Source of the DNA: an uncultured Methylocystaceae bacterium
GTDB taxonomy: Bacteria; Pseudomonadota; Alphaproteobacteria; Rhizobiales; Beijerinckiaceae
Direction: 5' to 3'
DNA: 39,491 nt
Assembly: GCA_903870245.1 (NCBI GenBank)
Contig: CAIQCB010000027.1
Coordinates: 1 to 39,491, forward strand
The notes below the pieces were generated by a model that saw only the letters and a list, made by a program, of their open reading frames with translations, searched no databases and was not told where the DNA came from. Positions 27,880 to 37,139 of the stretch are shown here, piece by piece. The position numbers and the translations under genes are program-made. Each line of letters opens with the position of its first letter. Positions within the stretch are counted from its first letter, which is position 1.

Positions 27880-28476
27880 TCAGGCGGTCAGCGTTCCTTT
27901 GGTGGAGGGCGCTTCGCCCTGAAGTCGACGCGGATCGATGGCGACGGCCTTGCCGAAGGCGCGGGCGAAGCCTTTGAAGGCGCTTTCGGCTATATGGTGG
28001 CTGTTTACGCCCCGCAAACAATCGATATGCAGACCAATGCGGGCCTGCGTCGCCACGGCCTGAAAGAATTCGCGGGTCATCTCCGTATCGAATTCGCCAA
28101 TCCGTTGCGCCGGAAATTCGACGTTGAAGACGAGATATGGTCGTCCGGAGATATCCACGACGACGCGGGTCAGCGCTTCGTCGAGCGGCACATGAACGTC
28201 GCCATATCGGGAAATTCCCCTGCGGTCGCCCAGCGCCCGATCAATCGCCTGCCCCAACGCCAGCCCGATGTCCTCAATCGTGTGATGGCCGTCAATATGT
28301 AAATCGCCCTTTGCGCGCACGGTCAGATCGAGCGGCGCATGGCGGGCGATCTGATCCAGCATATGATCGAAAAAGCCGATGCCGGTTGAAATTTCAGCTT
28401 GGCCTGAGCCGTCGAGATCCAGGGTGACGGCGATGCTGGTTTCCTTCGTGTCGCGCTCGACGGATGCGCTACGCAT
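27880..28476 (-). CDS. hisB: Imidazoleglycerol-phosphate dehydratase
   Basis: A 198-residue monofunctional HisB that dehydrates imidazole glycerol phosphate using a di-manganese site. The duplicated metal-binding motifs are clear: [12 protein letters not shown] with [10 protein letters not shown] in the first half, and THE-like [16 protein letters not shown] in the second. No N-terminal phosphatase domain is present, as expected outside enterobacteria. The ATG at 28476 ([17 protein letters not shown]) is chosen because the family starts here; an in-frame ATG at 28554 would add 26 unconserved residues. It is the first gene of hisB-DUF2628-hisH-hisA-hisF-hisE-coaA, divergent from hslV across about 240 bases. 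Confidence 0.96.
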   Translation of the reverse strand: MRSASVERDTKETSIAVTLDLDGSGQAEISTGIGFFDHMLDQIARHAPLDLTVRAKGDLHIDGHHTIEDIGLALGQAIDRALGDRRGISRYGDVHVPLDEALTRVVVDISGRPYLVFNVEFPAQRIGEFDTEMTREFFQAVATQARIGLHIDCLRGVNSHHIAESAFKGFARAFGKAVAIDPRRLQGEAPSTKGTLTA

Positions 28477-28660
28477 GGGTTGACTGGCCTTCCGAAAATC
28501 GCCCCGAACCGCGGGACTGGCGCGAAGCTTTCTGATCGCAGGACTATCTAACAACTCCGACAGGCTTTCGCCACCCGGAACGTTGGGGAGACAGCTTAGG
28601 AGGCAAACACATAAAATTCTGTAAAATCGACGAAAATTCCTTTTCGCAAGGCTTGGCGCC

Positions 28661-28688
28661 CTTGCTGGGCGTCGGGATCGGTCCTAGT
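28661..28688 (+). promoter_or_regulatory. Candidate sigma-32 (RpoH) promoter of hslVU
   Basis: CTTGCT (28661-28666) and CCTAGT (28683-28688) with a 16-base spacer fall close to the alphaproteobacterial heat-shock pattern CTTG...CYTATNT. The position, about 32 bases before the hslV start, and the known heat-shock control of hslVU fit. The match is partial. Confidence 0.4.
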
Positions 28689-28719
28689 TCCTGCGAACAG
28701 GCTCCGGCGGAAGGCGAAA

Positions 28720-29283
28720 ATGGAACCCGAAGAGGCTTCACCCCTACAGATGCACGCGACAACAATTATTCTCGTGAAAAAACAGGGAGAAACGGTCATT
28801 GCCGGGGATGGGCAGGTCAGTCTGGGCCAGACCATCATGAAAGGTAACGCCCGCAAGGTGCGCAGGCTCGGCAAGGGGGACGTTATCGCGGGTTTCGCTG
28901 GCGCGACGGCTGACGCCTTCACCCTCTTCGAACGTCTTGAGTCCAAGCTCGATCAATACCCTGGCCAATTAATGCGCGCATGCGTTGAACTCGCCAAAGA
29001 CTGGCGTATGGATCGCTATCTGCGTCGTCTCGAGGCGATGATGCTGGTCGCTGACCACAATGTCGGCCTGGTGCTGACCGGCTCGGGGGACGTGCTTGAG
29101 CCTGAGGCCTCGGAAGGCGGGGCGGTAGCGGCAATTGGCTCGGGCGGAAACTATGCGCTCGCGGCCGGACGCGCTCTGATGGACACTTCAGCTGACGCAG
29201 AAACTATTGCGCGCCGCGCCATGACAATCGCCGCAGAAATCTGTGTCTACACAAACCACAACATCGTGGTGGAGAAAATCTAG
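28720..29283 (+). CDS. hslV: ATP-dependent protease subunit HslV (peptidase)
   Basis: A 187-residue proteasome-related peptidase that assembles as a double hexamer and works with HslU. The mature-enzyme motif [20 protein letters not shown] begins at Thr14, so a 13-residue propeptide (ending QMHA) must be removed to expose the catalytic Thr. The conserved GNARKVRRL and [14 protein letters not shown] segments are present. GGAAGG seven bases before ATG 28720 supports this start; an internal ATG at 28750 would give a 3-residue leader. It is followed 26 bases later by hslU. A candidate heat-shock promoter precedes it. Confidence 0.95.
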   Translation: MEPEEASPLQMHATTIILVKKQGETVIAGDGQVSLGQTIMKGNARKVRRLGKGDVIAGFAGATADAFTLFERLESKLDQYPGQLMRACVELAKDWRMDRYLRRLEAMMLVADHNVGLVLTGSGDVLEPEASEGGAVAAIGSGGNYALAAGRALMDTSADAETIARRAMTIAAEICVYTNHNIVVEKI

Positions 29284-29309
29284 ACCGCGTCGCCGGGGGG
29301 ATGGAAAAA

Positions 29310-30620
29310 ATGGCCGATTTCTCGCCGCGCGAGATCGTCTCGGAACTTGACCGCTACATTGTCGGCCAAAGCGACGCCAAGCGCGCCGTCGCCATCGCCT
29401 TGCGTAACCGCTGGCGACGTCTGCGGCTTGAGGGGCAGATGCGCGAAGAAGTGCTGCCAAAAAATATTCTCATGATTGGACCGACAGGTTGCGGCAAAAC
29501 TGAAATCGCCCGGCGTCTGGCGCGGCTGGCCAATGCGCCGTTTCTCAAGGTCGAGGCGACAAAATTCACTGAAGTCGGCTACGTCGGGCGGGACGTCGAG
29601 CAAATTGTCCGTGACCTTGTGGAAGTCGCAATCGTGATGGTGAAGGAGCGCCGGCGGAAAGATGTTCAAGCGCGCGCCGAGAAGGCGGCGGAAGACCGTC
29701 TGCTTGACGCGCTGGTCGGACCGGCCGCCTCTCCACAGACCCGCGACGTTTTCCGCGCCCGCCTGCGTAATGAAGAACTGGAAAACAAGGAAGTCGAGAT
29801 AGAAATTACGCAGAGCGCCAGCGCAACGCCAATGTTCGAATTACCCAACATGCCGGGTGGCGGCAGCGTGTCCGCCTTCTCCCTTGGCGACCTCTTCGGC
29901 AAAGCGTTTCAGGGACGCGGCAAGCCGCGCAAAATGAACGTGGGCGAGGCGCGAGCGCCGCTATTGGCGGAAGAGAGCGACAAATTGCTAGATCAGGACG
30001 CCTGTATACGTGAGGCGATCGGCGAAGTTGAGAACAATGGCATCGTCTTTATCGACGAGATGGACAAGATTTGCGCCCGCGAGGGTCGAAGCGGCGCGGA
30101 TGTCTCGCGCGAGGGCGTACAGCGCGATCTATTGCCGCTGATCGAGGGCACAACGGTTTCGACCAAGCATGGACCCGTTAAGACCGATCATGTGCTTTTC
30201 ATTGCCTCCGGCGCTTTTCATGTCGCCAAGCCGTCCGACCTATTGCCCGAATTGCAGGGACGGCTGCCGATTCGTGTCGAACTCGCCTCGTTGAATGAGG
30301 AGGATTTCCGGCGCATTCTCACCGAAACCGAAGCCTGTTTGACTAGGCAATATGTTGCGCTGTTGAGCACAGAAGGGGTTAAGTTGGAATTCGCGACCAC
30401 CGCGATCGACGCGATCGCCAAAGTGGCGGTACAGGTCAACACCTCTGTCGAGAATATCGGCGCCCGACGTCTGCAAACCGTGATGGAGCGGGTGCTCGAC
30501 GAGATCAGCTTTACGGCGTCAGATCGGCCCGGCGATAGAATCGTAATAGACGGCGATTACGTTGAAAAGCACATAGGCGATCTGGCGCGTAATCGCGATT
30601 TGAGCCGGTTTGTGCTTTAA
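29310..30620 (+). CDS. hslU: ATP-dependent protease ATPase subunit HslU
   Basis: A 436-residue AAA+ unfoldase, partner of HslV. It begins [20 protein letters not shown], then Walker A GPTGCGKT at residues 57-64, [14 protein letters not shown], the inserted I domain (about residues 110-215) rich in charged residues and ending in the [16 protein letters not shown] region, Walker [12 protein letters not shown] near 246, and sensor 2 in [14 protein letters not shown]. The C-terminus [13 protein letters not shown] matches the tail that docks into HslV. ATG 29310 is preferred over 29301 because the GGGGGG ribosome site is correctly spaced only to it. Confidence 0.97.
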   Translation: MADFSPREIVSELDRYIVGQSDAKRAVAIALRNRWRRLRLEGQMREEVLPKNILMIGPTGCGKTEIARRLARLANAPFLKVEATKFTEVGYVGRDVEQIVRDLVEVAIVMVKERRRKDVQARAEKAAEDRLLDALVGPAASPQTRDVFRARLRNEELENKEVEIEITQSASATPMFELPNMPGGGSVSAFSLGDLFGKAFQGRGKPRKMNVGEARAPLLAEESDKLLDQDACIREAIGEVENNGIVFIDEMDKICAREGRSGADVSREGVQRDLLPLIEGTTVSTKHGPVKTDHVLFIASGAFHVAKPSDLLPELQGRLPIRVELASLNEEDFRRILTETEACLTRQYVALLSTEGVKLEFATTAIDAIAKVAVQVNTSVENIGARRLQTVMERVLDEISFTASDRPGDRIVIDGDYVEKHIGDLARNRDLSRFVL

Positions 30621-30723
30621 TCCCTGTTGGCAAGCGACTGCGCCTTCGCGCGCCCTCGCTCTTGCGTATCCGTTCCGGCGTTGCGATAAGACCGGCCAAA
30701 TTCTCGACCCCGATGGCGATCCT

Positions 30724-31758
30724 ATGTCAACCTTTCCCCAGCGCGTGTTCTCCGGCGTTCAATCGACCGGCAATCTGCATCTTGGCAACTATCTCGGCGC
30801 GATCGTTAAATTCGTCGAATTGCAGAAAAACTTCGAATGCCTCTATTGCGTCGTCGACCTCCACGCCATCACCGTGCCGCAGGACCCCATCGAACTGCGT
30901 AATAACACCCGCGAAATCGCCGCCGCTTTTATAGCCTGCGGCATCGATCCAAAGAAAAATATTGTCTTTAACCAGAGTCAGGTGCCGGAGCATGCAGAAC
31001 TCGCCTGGGTGCTGAACTGTGTGGCGCGCATTGGCTGGCTGAACCGTATGACGCAGTTTAAGGACAAGGCCGGCAAGGATCGCGAGAACGCCTCTGTCGG
31101 GCTGCTGGATTACCCGGTTCTGATGGCCGCCGATATCTTGATCTATCGCGCCACGCATGTGCCGGTCGGTGATGACCAGAAGCAACATCTGGAGCTGGCG
31201 CGGGACATCGCCCAGAAATTCAATAATGATTTTGGCTCCTCGATCGAGCGGAATGGCTTCGGCGATGCTTTCTTCCCCTTGCCGGAGCCGCTGATCTCGG
31301 GGCCTGCGACCCGGGTGATGAGCCTGCGCGACGGGACGAAGAAAATGTCGAAATCCGACGCCTCGGATTATTCGCGCATTAATCTCTCCGACGACGCCGA
31401 TCAAATCGCCCAAAAGGTGCGCAAGGCCAAGACCGATCCGGAGCCCCTGCCCTCAGAGGAGAAAGGTCTGGAGGGTCGGCCCGAGGCGGATAATCTCGTC
31501 GGCATTTTCGCGGCGCTCTCCGGCCGCGCCAAAACTGACGTGCTGGCTGAATTTGGCGGCGCCAATTTCTCCGCCTTCAAGAATGCGCTGGTCGACGTCG
31601 CCGTCGCCAGGCTGGCGCCAATCACGGCGCAGATGCGTCGTATCCGCGAGGATGAGAGCTACATCGACGGCGTCTTGCGTGACGGCTCCGAGCGTGCTCG
31701 CGCCATCGCTCGCGAGAATATGAACGCAGTGAAAGACATCGTCGGCTTCCTGCGCTGA
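30724..31758 (+). CDS. trpS: Tryptophanyl-tRNA synthetase
   Basis: A 344-residue class I aminoacyl-tRNA synthetase that charges tRNA-Trp. The HIGH-type motif is in [12 protein letters not shown] and the KMSKS motif in [12 protein letters not shown]. The dimer and Trp-binding region [15 protein letters not shown] and the [18 protein letters not shown] helix are typical. ATG 30724 ([19 protein letters not shown]) is chosen from the family start; an in-frame ATG at 30610 would overlap hslU and add unconserved residues. It is 103 bases after hslU and converges with glcF, whose stop lies 8 bases away. Confidence 0.97.
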   Translation: MSTFPQRVFSGVQSTGNLHLGNYLGAIVKFVELQKNFECLYCVVDLHAITVPQDPIELRNNTREIAAAFIACGIDPKKNIVFNQSQVPEHAELAWVLNCVARIGWLNRMTQFKDKAGKDRENASVGLLDYPVLMAADILIYRATHVPVGDDQKQHLELARDIAQKFNNDFGSSIERNGFGDAFFPLPEPLISGPATRVMSLRDGTKKMSKSDASDYSRINLSDDADQIAQKVRKAKTDPEPLPSEEKGLEGRPEADNLVGIFAALSGRAKTDVLAEFGGANFSAFKNALVDVAVARLAPITAQMRRIREDESYIDGVLRDGSERARAIARENMNAVKDIVGFLR

Positions 31759-31766
31759 GGGCTTCG

Positions 31767-33059
31767 TCAGCGCTCTTCGAGCGCTTCCGGCCTCGGGCCG
31801 CCGCTGGCCCAGTCGAGTAACTCCACCGTATGGACAACGGGAATATCCGTGCCCGCCGCGATCTGGGTCATACAGCCGAGATTGCCGGCTGCGACGACCT
31901 GCGGGGCAACGCTCTCGATATTGACGATCTTGCGGGCGCGTAAGGCCCCAGCGAGTTCGGGCTGAAGCAGATTATACGTTCCGGCCGAACCGCAGCAGAT
32001 ATGGCTCTCGGGAATCATAACGACCTCGAAACCCGCGCGGGTCAGCAGGTCGATCGGCTGTTGCAGTATTTTCTGTCCATGCTGCAGCGAACAGGCGGCG
32101 TGATAGGCGACGCGTCGCCGCATGGTCGCCTCCTCGGCCGCAAATCCCAGGTTCGCCACAAGCTCGCACACATCTATGGCGCGCGCCGATATGACAGCCG
32201 CCTTTGTCGCCATGGCCGGATCGTTGCGGAACATGAAGCCGTAATCCTTGACGCTCGTGCCGCAGCCTGAGGCGTTGATAACCACGTAATCGAGACCATT
32301 GACGTCGATCTCACGCGTCCACGCCTCGATATTACGTCTTGCGAAGGCCTGAGACTCATCCACGTGACCCAGATGATGGGCGAGCGCCCCGCAACACCCG
32401 GCGCCTTCGGCGACGACGACCTCGACGCCAAGGCGCGTCAAAAGCCGTATGGTAGCGGCGTTGATTCGCGTGTCGAGCACAGTCTGGGCGCACCCATTGA
32501 GCAAGGCGACCCGAAAACGCCGCGCGCCATGAGCGGTAAAAATCTGCGGCTGGTCGATGTCTGAAGGCGGGGGCGCTTTTTGTGGCGCCAGCCGCAGCAT
32601 TGCTTTCAGGCGTCCCGGCAGGTAGGGCGCAAGCGGTTGTGCAATCGCTGCGGCGCGCAGAGCCATGCGAAAAAGCGCCGGGCGCGGCAGAATGCCAGCA
32701 AGCAACGCCCGTAATGCCCGGTCGAAAAGCGGACGACTGTAGGTCTGTTCGATATGAGCGCGGGCATGATCGATAAGATGCATGTAATTCACGCTCGATG
32801 GACAGGTCGTCATGCAGGAGAGACAGGAGAGACAGCGATCAATGTGGTGGACCGTGCGCGCGTCGGCCGGACGCGCCGTCTCCAGCATGTCCTTGATTAG
32901 ATATATCCTTCCCCGTGGCGAATCGAGCTCATCACCGGTCAGTAGGTAGGTAGGACAAGTGGCGGTGCAGAACCCGCAATGCACGCAGGCGCGCAATATC
33001 CGTTCGGACTCCGCCATATCCGGATCGGCGAGCGTCGCCAGCGAGAAATGCGTCTGCAT
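31767..33059 (-). CDS. glcF: Glycolate oxidase iron-sulfur subunit
   Basis: A 430-residue electron-transfer subunit of glycolate oxidase. Two 4Fe-4S ferredoxin motifs occur near the N-terminus (CVHCGFCTATCP and CLSCLSCMTTCP). They are followed by two CCG domains, with AGCCGALAHHLG and ICCGSAGTYNLLQ, that coordinate a further cluster. The layout and length match E. coli GlcF. It passes electrons from the GlcD flavin toward the membrane quinone pool. The start lies 3 bases after the glcE stop, so glcD-glcE-glcF form one message. Confidence 0.95.
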   Translation of the reverse strand: MQTHFSLATLADPDMAESERILRACVHCGFCTATCPTYLLTGDELDSPRGRIYLIKDMLETARPADARTVHHIDRCLSCLSCMTTCPSSVNYMHLIDHARAHIEQTYSRPLFDRALRALLAGILPRPALFRMALRAAAIAQPLAPYLPGRLKAMLRLAPQKAPPPSDIDQPQIFTAHGARRFRVALLNGCAQTVLDTRINAATIRLLTRLGVEVVVAEGAGCCGALAHHLGHVDESQAFARRNIEAWTREIDVNGLDYVVINASGCGTSVKDYGFMFRNDPAMATKAAVISARAIDVCELVANLGFAAEEATMRRRVAYHAACSLQHGQKILQQPIDLLTRAGFEVVMIPESHICCGSAGTYNLLQPELAGALRARKIVNIESVAPQVVAAGNLGCMTQIAAGTDIPVVHTVELLDWASGGPRPEALEER

Positions 33060-33062
33060 CTT

Positions 33063-34277
33063 CTAGAACTCCGCGCGCATGCGGCCGCGCTCCAAGACGT
33101 GCGCAGGATCGAAAGCAACTTTGACGCGTTTCGTTAACGCCGCAAGCGCTTGTGGTTGCGGATGAAAAACCTCGACATGGGCGCGCACGGCGTCATCAGC
33201 ACGGATCAGCGTCGCATGGCCGCCCACAGAGTCGACGGCGGCGCGCACAAGCGACGCATGCGCATCCGGCGCCGGCGAGAGGGAGAGCCAGATCAGGCCG
33301 CCTGCCCAGTCGTAATAATGCGCCCGCAACGGCGCGCCGCAATTGCGAATGGCTTCTACGACTGTCAAAGCATCTGATGGCGCTACAGAAAGGCGCCAAA
33401 TTTGGCCATCCTGACGCGCAACAGGCTCGGCGTCGCGTATCGCCGCCCAGAATTTCTGTGAATGCTCAGCCTGCAAATTCATGATCCGGTTCGAGGGCTC
33501 GACAAGCGCCGATAAAAGCTGGTCGCGTCGAGCGCTCACGGAAATTTTTGGCCCCTCTATCCGCAAGGCGGCGGCGTTGACGTCTAATCCCGGTATGACG
33601 CCCGGCGGCGTCATGGCGTAGCCGGACACTTCGAAGGGCGTGGCGGTTGCACGGCGCAGAAGGGCGAGACTGCTCGCTTCATCAAGGCCCAGAACAAGAA
33701 TGCTTTGCTCGGTTTCCGGTTTGGGGTGCACTTTCACCGTCACTTCCGTCAACGCCGCCAGCGTGCCGTAGGAGCCGCAAACCAGTTTTGACAAATCGAA
33801 ACCGGTAACATTCTTCATCACCCGACCGCCCGATTTAACGATGTCTCCGCGCCCAGTGACAGCATGAAAGCCCAATAGATGATCGCGCGCGGCGCCGGCC
33901 TTGATGCGGCGTGGACCGGAGGCGTTCACGGCGATCGTCCCGCCGAGAGTCGCGGCGTGTCCGGTTTCTCCATAAATCGGTCCGAAATTCATGGGTTCGA
34001 AGGCGAGTTGCTGACGATGCGACTCAAGCAATCGCTCGATCTCTCGCAGCGGCGTGCCAGCGCGCGCCGACAGAACCAGTTCTTCCGGCTCATAGAGCGT
34101 GACGCCGGTAAACGACTGGATCGAAAGCATTTTTGAAGCGGGCGCATGGCGACCTAGTCGTTTTTTGGAGCCCGCGCCGGTAATCCCGCAGGTCTCGCCA
34201 CGCGCATTGGCGACGCTGAGCGCCTCGGCCAGATCGCTGGCGTCATGGATCTCGATAATTGGCGCCGGCGGGTTCAT
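33063..34277 (-). CDS. glcE: Glycolate oxidase FAD-binding subunit
   Basis: A 404-residue FAD-binding protein, the shorter of the two flavin subunits. The PCMH-type FAD domain shows GITGAGSKKRLGR, GETGHAATLGGTIAVNASGP, KSGGRVMKNVTGFDLSKLVC and GSYGTLAALTEVTVKV. Its C-terminus HVLERGRMRAEF matches the GlcE ending. It needs GlcD and GlcF for glycolate oxidation. The start is 2 bases after the glcD stop, and the end is 3 bases before glcF. Confidence 0.95.
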   Translation of the reverse strand: MNPPAPIIEIHDASDLAEALSVANARGETCGITGAGSKKRLGRHAPASKMLSIQSFTGVTLYEPEELVLSARAGTPLREIERLLESHRQQLAFEPMNFGPIYGETGHAATLGGTIAVNASGPRRIKAGAARDHLLGFHAVTGRGDIVKSGGRVMKNVTGFDLSKLVCGSYGTLAALTEVTVKVHPKPETEQSILVLGLDEASSLALLRRATATPFEVSGYAMTPPGVIPGLDVNAAALRIEGPKISVSARRDQLLSALVEPSNRIMNLQAEHSQKFWAAIRDAEPVARQDGQIWRLSVAPSDALTVVEAIRNCGAPLRAHYYDWAGGLIWLSLSPAPDAHASLVRAAVDSVGGHATLIRADDAVRAHVEVFHPQPQALAALTKRVKVAFDPAHVLERGRMRAEF

Positions 34278-34279
34278 GG

Positions 34280-35761
34280 CTAGAATCGCGGCAGGTCGGG
34301 AAACTGGATTTTTTCGGCCGAGACATGCATCATGCCGAATTCGGCGCAGCGATGCAGAATCGGGAAAACCTTACCGGGATTCAGACGTCCCTGCGGGTCG
34401 AAGGCGCATTTGACGCGTTGCTGCTGATCGAGATCAGTCTCGCTGAACATCTCGCCCATCAAATCTCGCTTCTCGACGCCGACGCCATGTTCGCCGGTCA
34501 GCACGCCGCCGACAGAGACGCAAAGACGCAAAATATCGAATCCAAGTTGCTCGGCGCGTTCTGTGTCGCCTTCCTTTGCCGAGTCGTACAGGATCAACGG
34601 ATGCAGATTGCCGTCTCCGGCATGAAAGACATTTGCGACGCCCAGATCATATTTAGCGGCAAGCGCGTCCATGCCGGCGAGAACCTCTGGCAGTCGGCCA
34701 CGCGGGATCGTGCCGTCCATGCAAAGATAATCGGGCTTGATCCGATTGACCGCAGGGAAAGCGTTCTTGCGGCCGGCCCAGAATTGAAGACGTTCGCTCT
34801 CAGTGGACGAGGCCCTTGCCGTCGTCGCGCCCGCGTCTCGCGCGATCTTCTCGACCACACCGACAAGATGATCGACTTCCTCCCCGGTTCCATCGAGTTC
34901 GACGATGACAACGGACTCGACGTCGAGCGGATAGCCGCAGGGCTGGAAACGCTCTACCGCATGGATAGTTTTTTTATCCATCATCTCCATGCCTCCGGGG
35001 ATAATTCCGTTGGCTATGACCGCGCCGACGCAGCGCGCGCCAGCTTCAACGCTGGGAAATCCCAGCAAAAGACAGCGCGCGACAGCGGGCTTTTGGAGAA
35101 TACGCACTGTGACTTCTGTGACAACGCCAAGCAATCCTTCGGAGCCGGTCATCAGGCCGAGTAAATCATAGGCCTCGCTATCGAGATGCTTGCCTCCCAG
35201 ACGGATCGCCTCACCGCCCATCAGCACCACCTCAAGACCAAGAATATTGTTAGTCGTGAGCCCGTACTTCAGGCAATGCACCCCGCCGGCGTTTTCTGCG
35301 ACATTACCGCCGATGGTGCAGGCGATCTGTGACGACGGGTCGGGCGCGTAGTAAAATCCCCGCGCCTCGACGGCTCTGGAAATAGCAAGATTTTGCACGC
35401 CGGGTTGAACGCGCGCGCAACGATTGTCGTAATCGATCTCGAGAATGCGATTAAACTTCGCCATGCCGAGCAGGAGGCCGTCTTCAAGTGGCATCGCACC
35501 GCCCGACAGCGATGTGCCTGCGCCACGCGGAACGATCTTGACGTTCATCTCCGCAGCGAGGCGCAGGATCGCCTGAACCTGCCCGACCGTTTCCGGCAGC
35601 GCCACAATCATTGGCAGGGCGCGATACATGGTAAAGGCGTCACACTCATAGGCGCGACGCGCGGTCTCATCAACGATCAGGCTTTGCGACGGTAGCAAGG
35701 CTCGAAGCCGCCCGACGATCTCGTCCCGCCGTGCGAGGATAGCGTTCTCCGGCGTCGGCAT
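34280..35761 (-). CDS. glcD: Glycolate oxidase catalytic subunit
   Basis: A 493-residue flavoprotein that oxidises glycolate (and often D-lactate) to glyoxylate. The FAD-binding PCMH domain carries PRGAGTSLSGGAMPLEDG, DPSSQIACTIGGNVAENAGG and TGSEGLLGVVTEVTVRI. The C-terminal oxidase domain includes NVFHAGDGNLHPLILYD and GEHGVGVEKR with catalytic-site His residues. ATG 35761 (MPTPENAILARRDE) is chosen; a TTG at 35773 is the alternative, and neither has a good ribosome site. It is the first gene of glcD-glcE-glcF, divergent from the glcG-like gene. No GlcC-type regulator is present in the window. Confidence 0.95.
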   Translation of the reverse strand: MPTPENAILARRDEIVGRLRALLPSQSLIVDETARRAYECDAFTMYRALPMIVALPETVGQVQAILRLAAEMNVKIVPRGAGTSLSGGAMPLEDGLLLGMAKFNRILEIDYDNRCARVQPGVQNLAISRAVEARGFYYAPDPSSQIACTIGGNVAENAGGVHCLKYGLTTNNILGLEVVLMGGEAIRLGGKHLDSEAYDLLGLMTGSEGLLGVVTEVTVRILQKPAVARCLLLGFPSVEAGARCVGAVIANGIIPGGMEMMDKKTIHAVERFQPCGYPLDVESVVIVELDGTGEEVDHLVGVVEKIARDAGATTARASSTESERLQFWAGRKNAFPAVNRIKPDYLCMDGTIPRGRLPEVLAGMDALAAKYDLGVANVFHAGDGNLHPLILYDSAKEGDTERAEQLGFDILRLCVSVGGVLTGEHGVGVEKRDLMGEMFSETDLDQQQRVKCAFDPQGRLNPGKVFPILHRCAEFGMMHVSAEKIQFPDLPRF

Positions 35762-35948
35762 GATCAGGGTCAAGGGATGAGTCCTCTCCGCGTCTGCGCC
35801 GCAGCGAATTCAGTCGACTAAAGCATTGCTCCCGCCCGAATGGCGTGAGAATTTGACGAACGCAAACGAACACCCCCGATTCCCTAGTCGAGCCCATCCG
35901 CCTTCGCAAGCGCGGCCACCCCGACAGGGTCCAGTCAAAGGCTTCGAC

Positions 35949-36359
35949 ATGAAAATGAAATTCGAACTCACGCTCGCCGACGCAAAACGCGTCGCCGCCG
36001 CGGCCGAAGCCGAGGCCCGGCGAAACGACTGGAATGTCGTCATCGCCATCGTCGACGACGCCGGACTTCCAGTCTACCTGGAGCGGCTCGACGGCGCTCA
36101 GCCCGCCTCATGCGAGATCGCCCAGCACAAGGCCCGCGCCGCAGCCCTGTTTCGTCGGCCGACTAAAGCGCTGGAGGAGGTCGTCGCCGGCGGACGGCTG
36201 GCCCTGCTCAGCCTGCCGCAGATCACGCCGGTCGAGGGCGGCGCGCCCTTGGTCTATGAAGGCCATGTCGTCGGAGCGATCGGCGTCTCCGGGGTCCAAT
36301 CGTCTCAGGACGGGCAGATAGCCCAGGCCGGCGCCGCAGCCCTCGCCGCGATGGAGTGA
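35949..36359 (+). CDS. GlcG/HbpS family protein (DUF336)
   Basis: A 136-residue protein of the GlcG/HbpS (DUF336) fold. It begins MKMKFELTLADAKRVAAAAE and has NVVIAIVDDAGLPVYLERLDGA, KARAAALFRRPTKALEEVV and the typical glycine-rich end PVEGGAPLVYEGHVVGAIGVSG. Relatives are encoded with glycolate oxidase genes or bind haem; the biochemical role of GlcG is unclear. It is divergent from glcD across about 190 bases, so a shared regulatory region is likely. The start is ATG 35949; the ORF is open farther upstream to 35826, but that part is not conserved. Confidence 0.85.
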   Translation: MKMKFELTLADAKRVAAAAEAEARRNDWNVVIAIVDDAGLPVYLERLDGAQPASCEIAQHKARAAALFRRPTKALEEVVAGGRLALLSLPQITPVEGGAPLVYEGHVVGAIGVSGVQSSQDGQIAQAGAAALAAME

Positions 36360-36366
36360 CCGCGGC

Positions 36367-36660
36367 TTAGAATTCCTCGCCGCTCCCCAACGCCCGGCGG
36401 GCGACGCCGACGGTCTCGGGCGGAACGCCATTTTCCCTGGTGAAGTCGAGCAGCATGGTTTCGTCTCCAGCCAGGTGGTCGAGGATCGCAAGGTGGAAGC
36501 CGCGATCTCCAAGCAGATCAGCCACATCGCCGCGATCCAAACCCGTCAGGGCGAGAAATCGCATCAGCCGCTCCTCGTCCCCGGCAAGATAACCGAGCGC
36601 GAGCAGAGCCACCTCCCCGGCTGCTTTGGCGCGATTGTCACGATCCGGCGGGCGTTTCAT
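36367..36660 (-). CDS. DUF3572 protein
   Basis: A 97-residue, mostly helical protein beginning [20 protein letters not shown]. The conserved segments [20 protein letters not shown], the [22 protein letters not shown] stretch and [12 protein letters not shown] fit DUF3572, an alphaproteobacterial family of unknown function. ATG 36660 is preceded by GGGAAAG; an upstream in-frame start at 36837 would run antisense through divK and is not credible. It is divergent from divK with 58 bases between starts. The conserved placement next to divK hints at a cell-cycle link, but nothing in the sequence shows one. Confidence 0.85.
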   Translation of the reverse strand: MKRPPDRDNRAKAAGEVALLALGYLAGDEERLMRFLALTGLDRGDVADLLGDRGFHLAILDHLAGDETMLLDFTRENGVPPETVGVARRALGSGEEF

Positions 36661-36718
36661 TAATCTTTCCCATGCTAGTCTGGCTCCCGATCGCAACGAC
36701 CGGCGAAAGATGCGGGGC

Positions 36719-37096
36719 ATGACCAAAACGGTCCTGATCGTAGAAGATAATGAATTGAATATGAAGCTCTTCAACGATCTGTTGGAGGCCAACGGCCGCG
36801 CGACCCTGCGCACAAAAAGCGGCGTCGAGGCGGTCAAACTCGCCCGCGATCACAAACCCGATCTGATTCTGATGGACATTCAGCTCCCCGAGGTCAGCGG
36901 GCTCGAAGTCACTCGCTGGCTGAAGGAAGATCCAGAATTGTGTCACATTCCGGTAGTGGCGATCACAGCCTTCGCCATGAAAGGCGACGAGGAGAAAATC
37001 CTGCAGGGCGGGTGCGAGGGGTATCTTTCCAAGCCGATATCAGTGGCTAAATTCCTCGAAACGGTGAATGCTTTTCTTGGGGACAAGCGCCCATAA
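36719..37096 (+). CDS. divK: Cell-cycle response regulator DivK
   Basis: A 125-residue single-domain receiver. It starts [20 protein letters not shown], with acidic pocket Glu9-Asp10, phosphoacceptor Asp53 in [13 protein letters not shown], the Thr/Ala switch region [12 protein letters not shown] and the conserved Lys in YLSKPISV. No output domain is present. In Caulobacter and rhizobia DivK~P acts on the DivJ/PleC/DivL-CckA-CtrA pathway that sets cell polarity and division timing. ATG 36719 is selected by family start; upstream in-frame ATGs overlap the divergent DUF3572 gene. pleD follows 31 bases downstream, the standard alphaproteobacterial pair. Confidence 0.96.
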   Translation: MTKTVLIVEDNELNMKLFNDLLEANGRATLRTKSGVEAVKLARDHKPDLILMDIQLPEVSGLEVTRWLKEDPELCHIPVVAITAFAMKGDEEKILQGGCEGYLSKPISVAKFLETVNAFLGDKRP

Positions 37097-37103
37097 CGTT
37101 TAA

Positions 37104-37139
37104 AGCCCATGACGGCTCGCACAGCCCATGACCGCCCGC
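37104..37139 (+). repeat. 17-base tandem duplication that copies the pleD start
   Basis: AGCCCATGACGGCTCGC (37104-37120) and AGCCCATGACCGCCCGC (37123-37139) differ at two bases and are 19 bases apart. Each contains an ATG that would encode Met-Thr-Ala-Arg. The first ATG (37109) is out of frame with pleD (37128) and opens a short overlapping frame ending near 37183. Confidence 0.7.

Noticed and set aside
29301-29309. ATG 29301 as the hslU start
   Set aside because: The G-run lies directly against this ATG with no spacing, and the family begins at the ATG at 29310.
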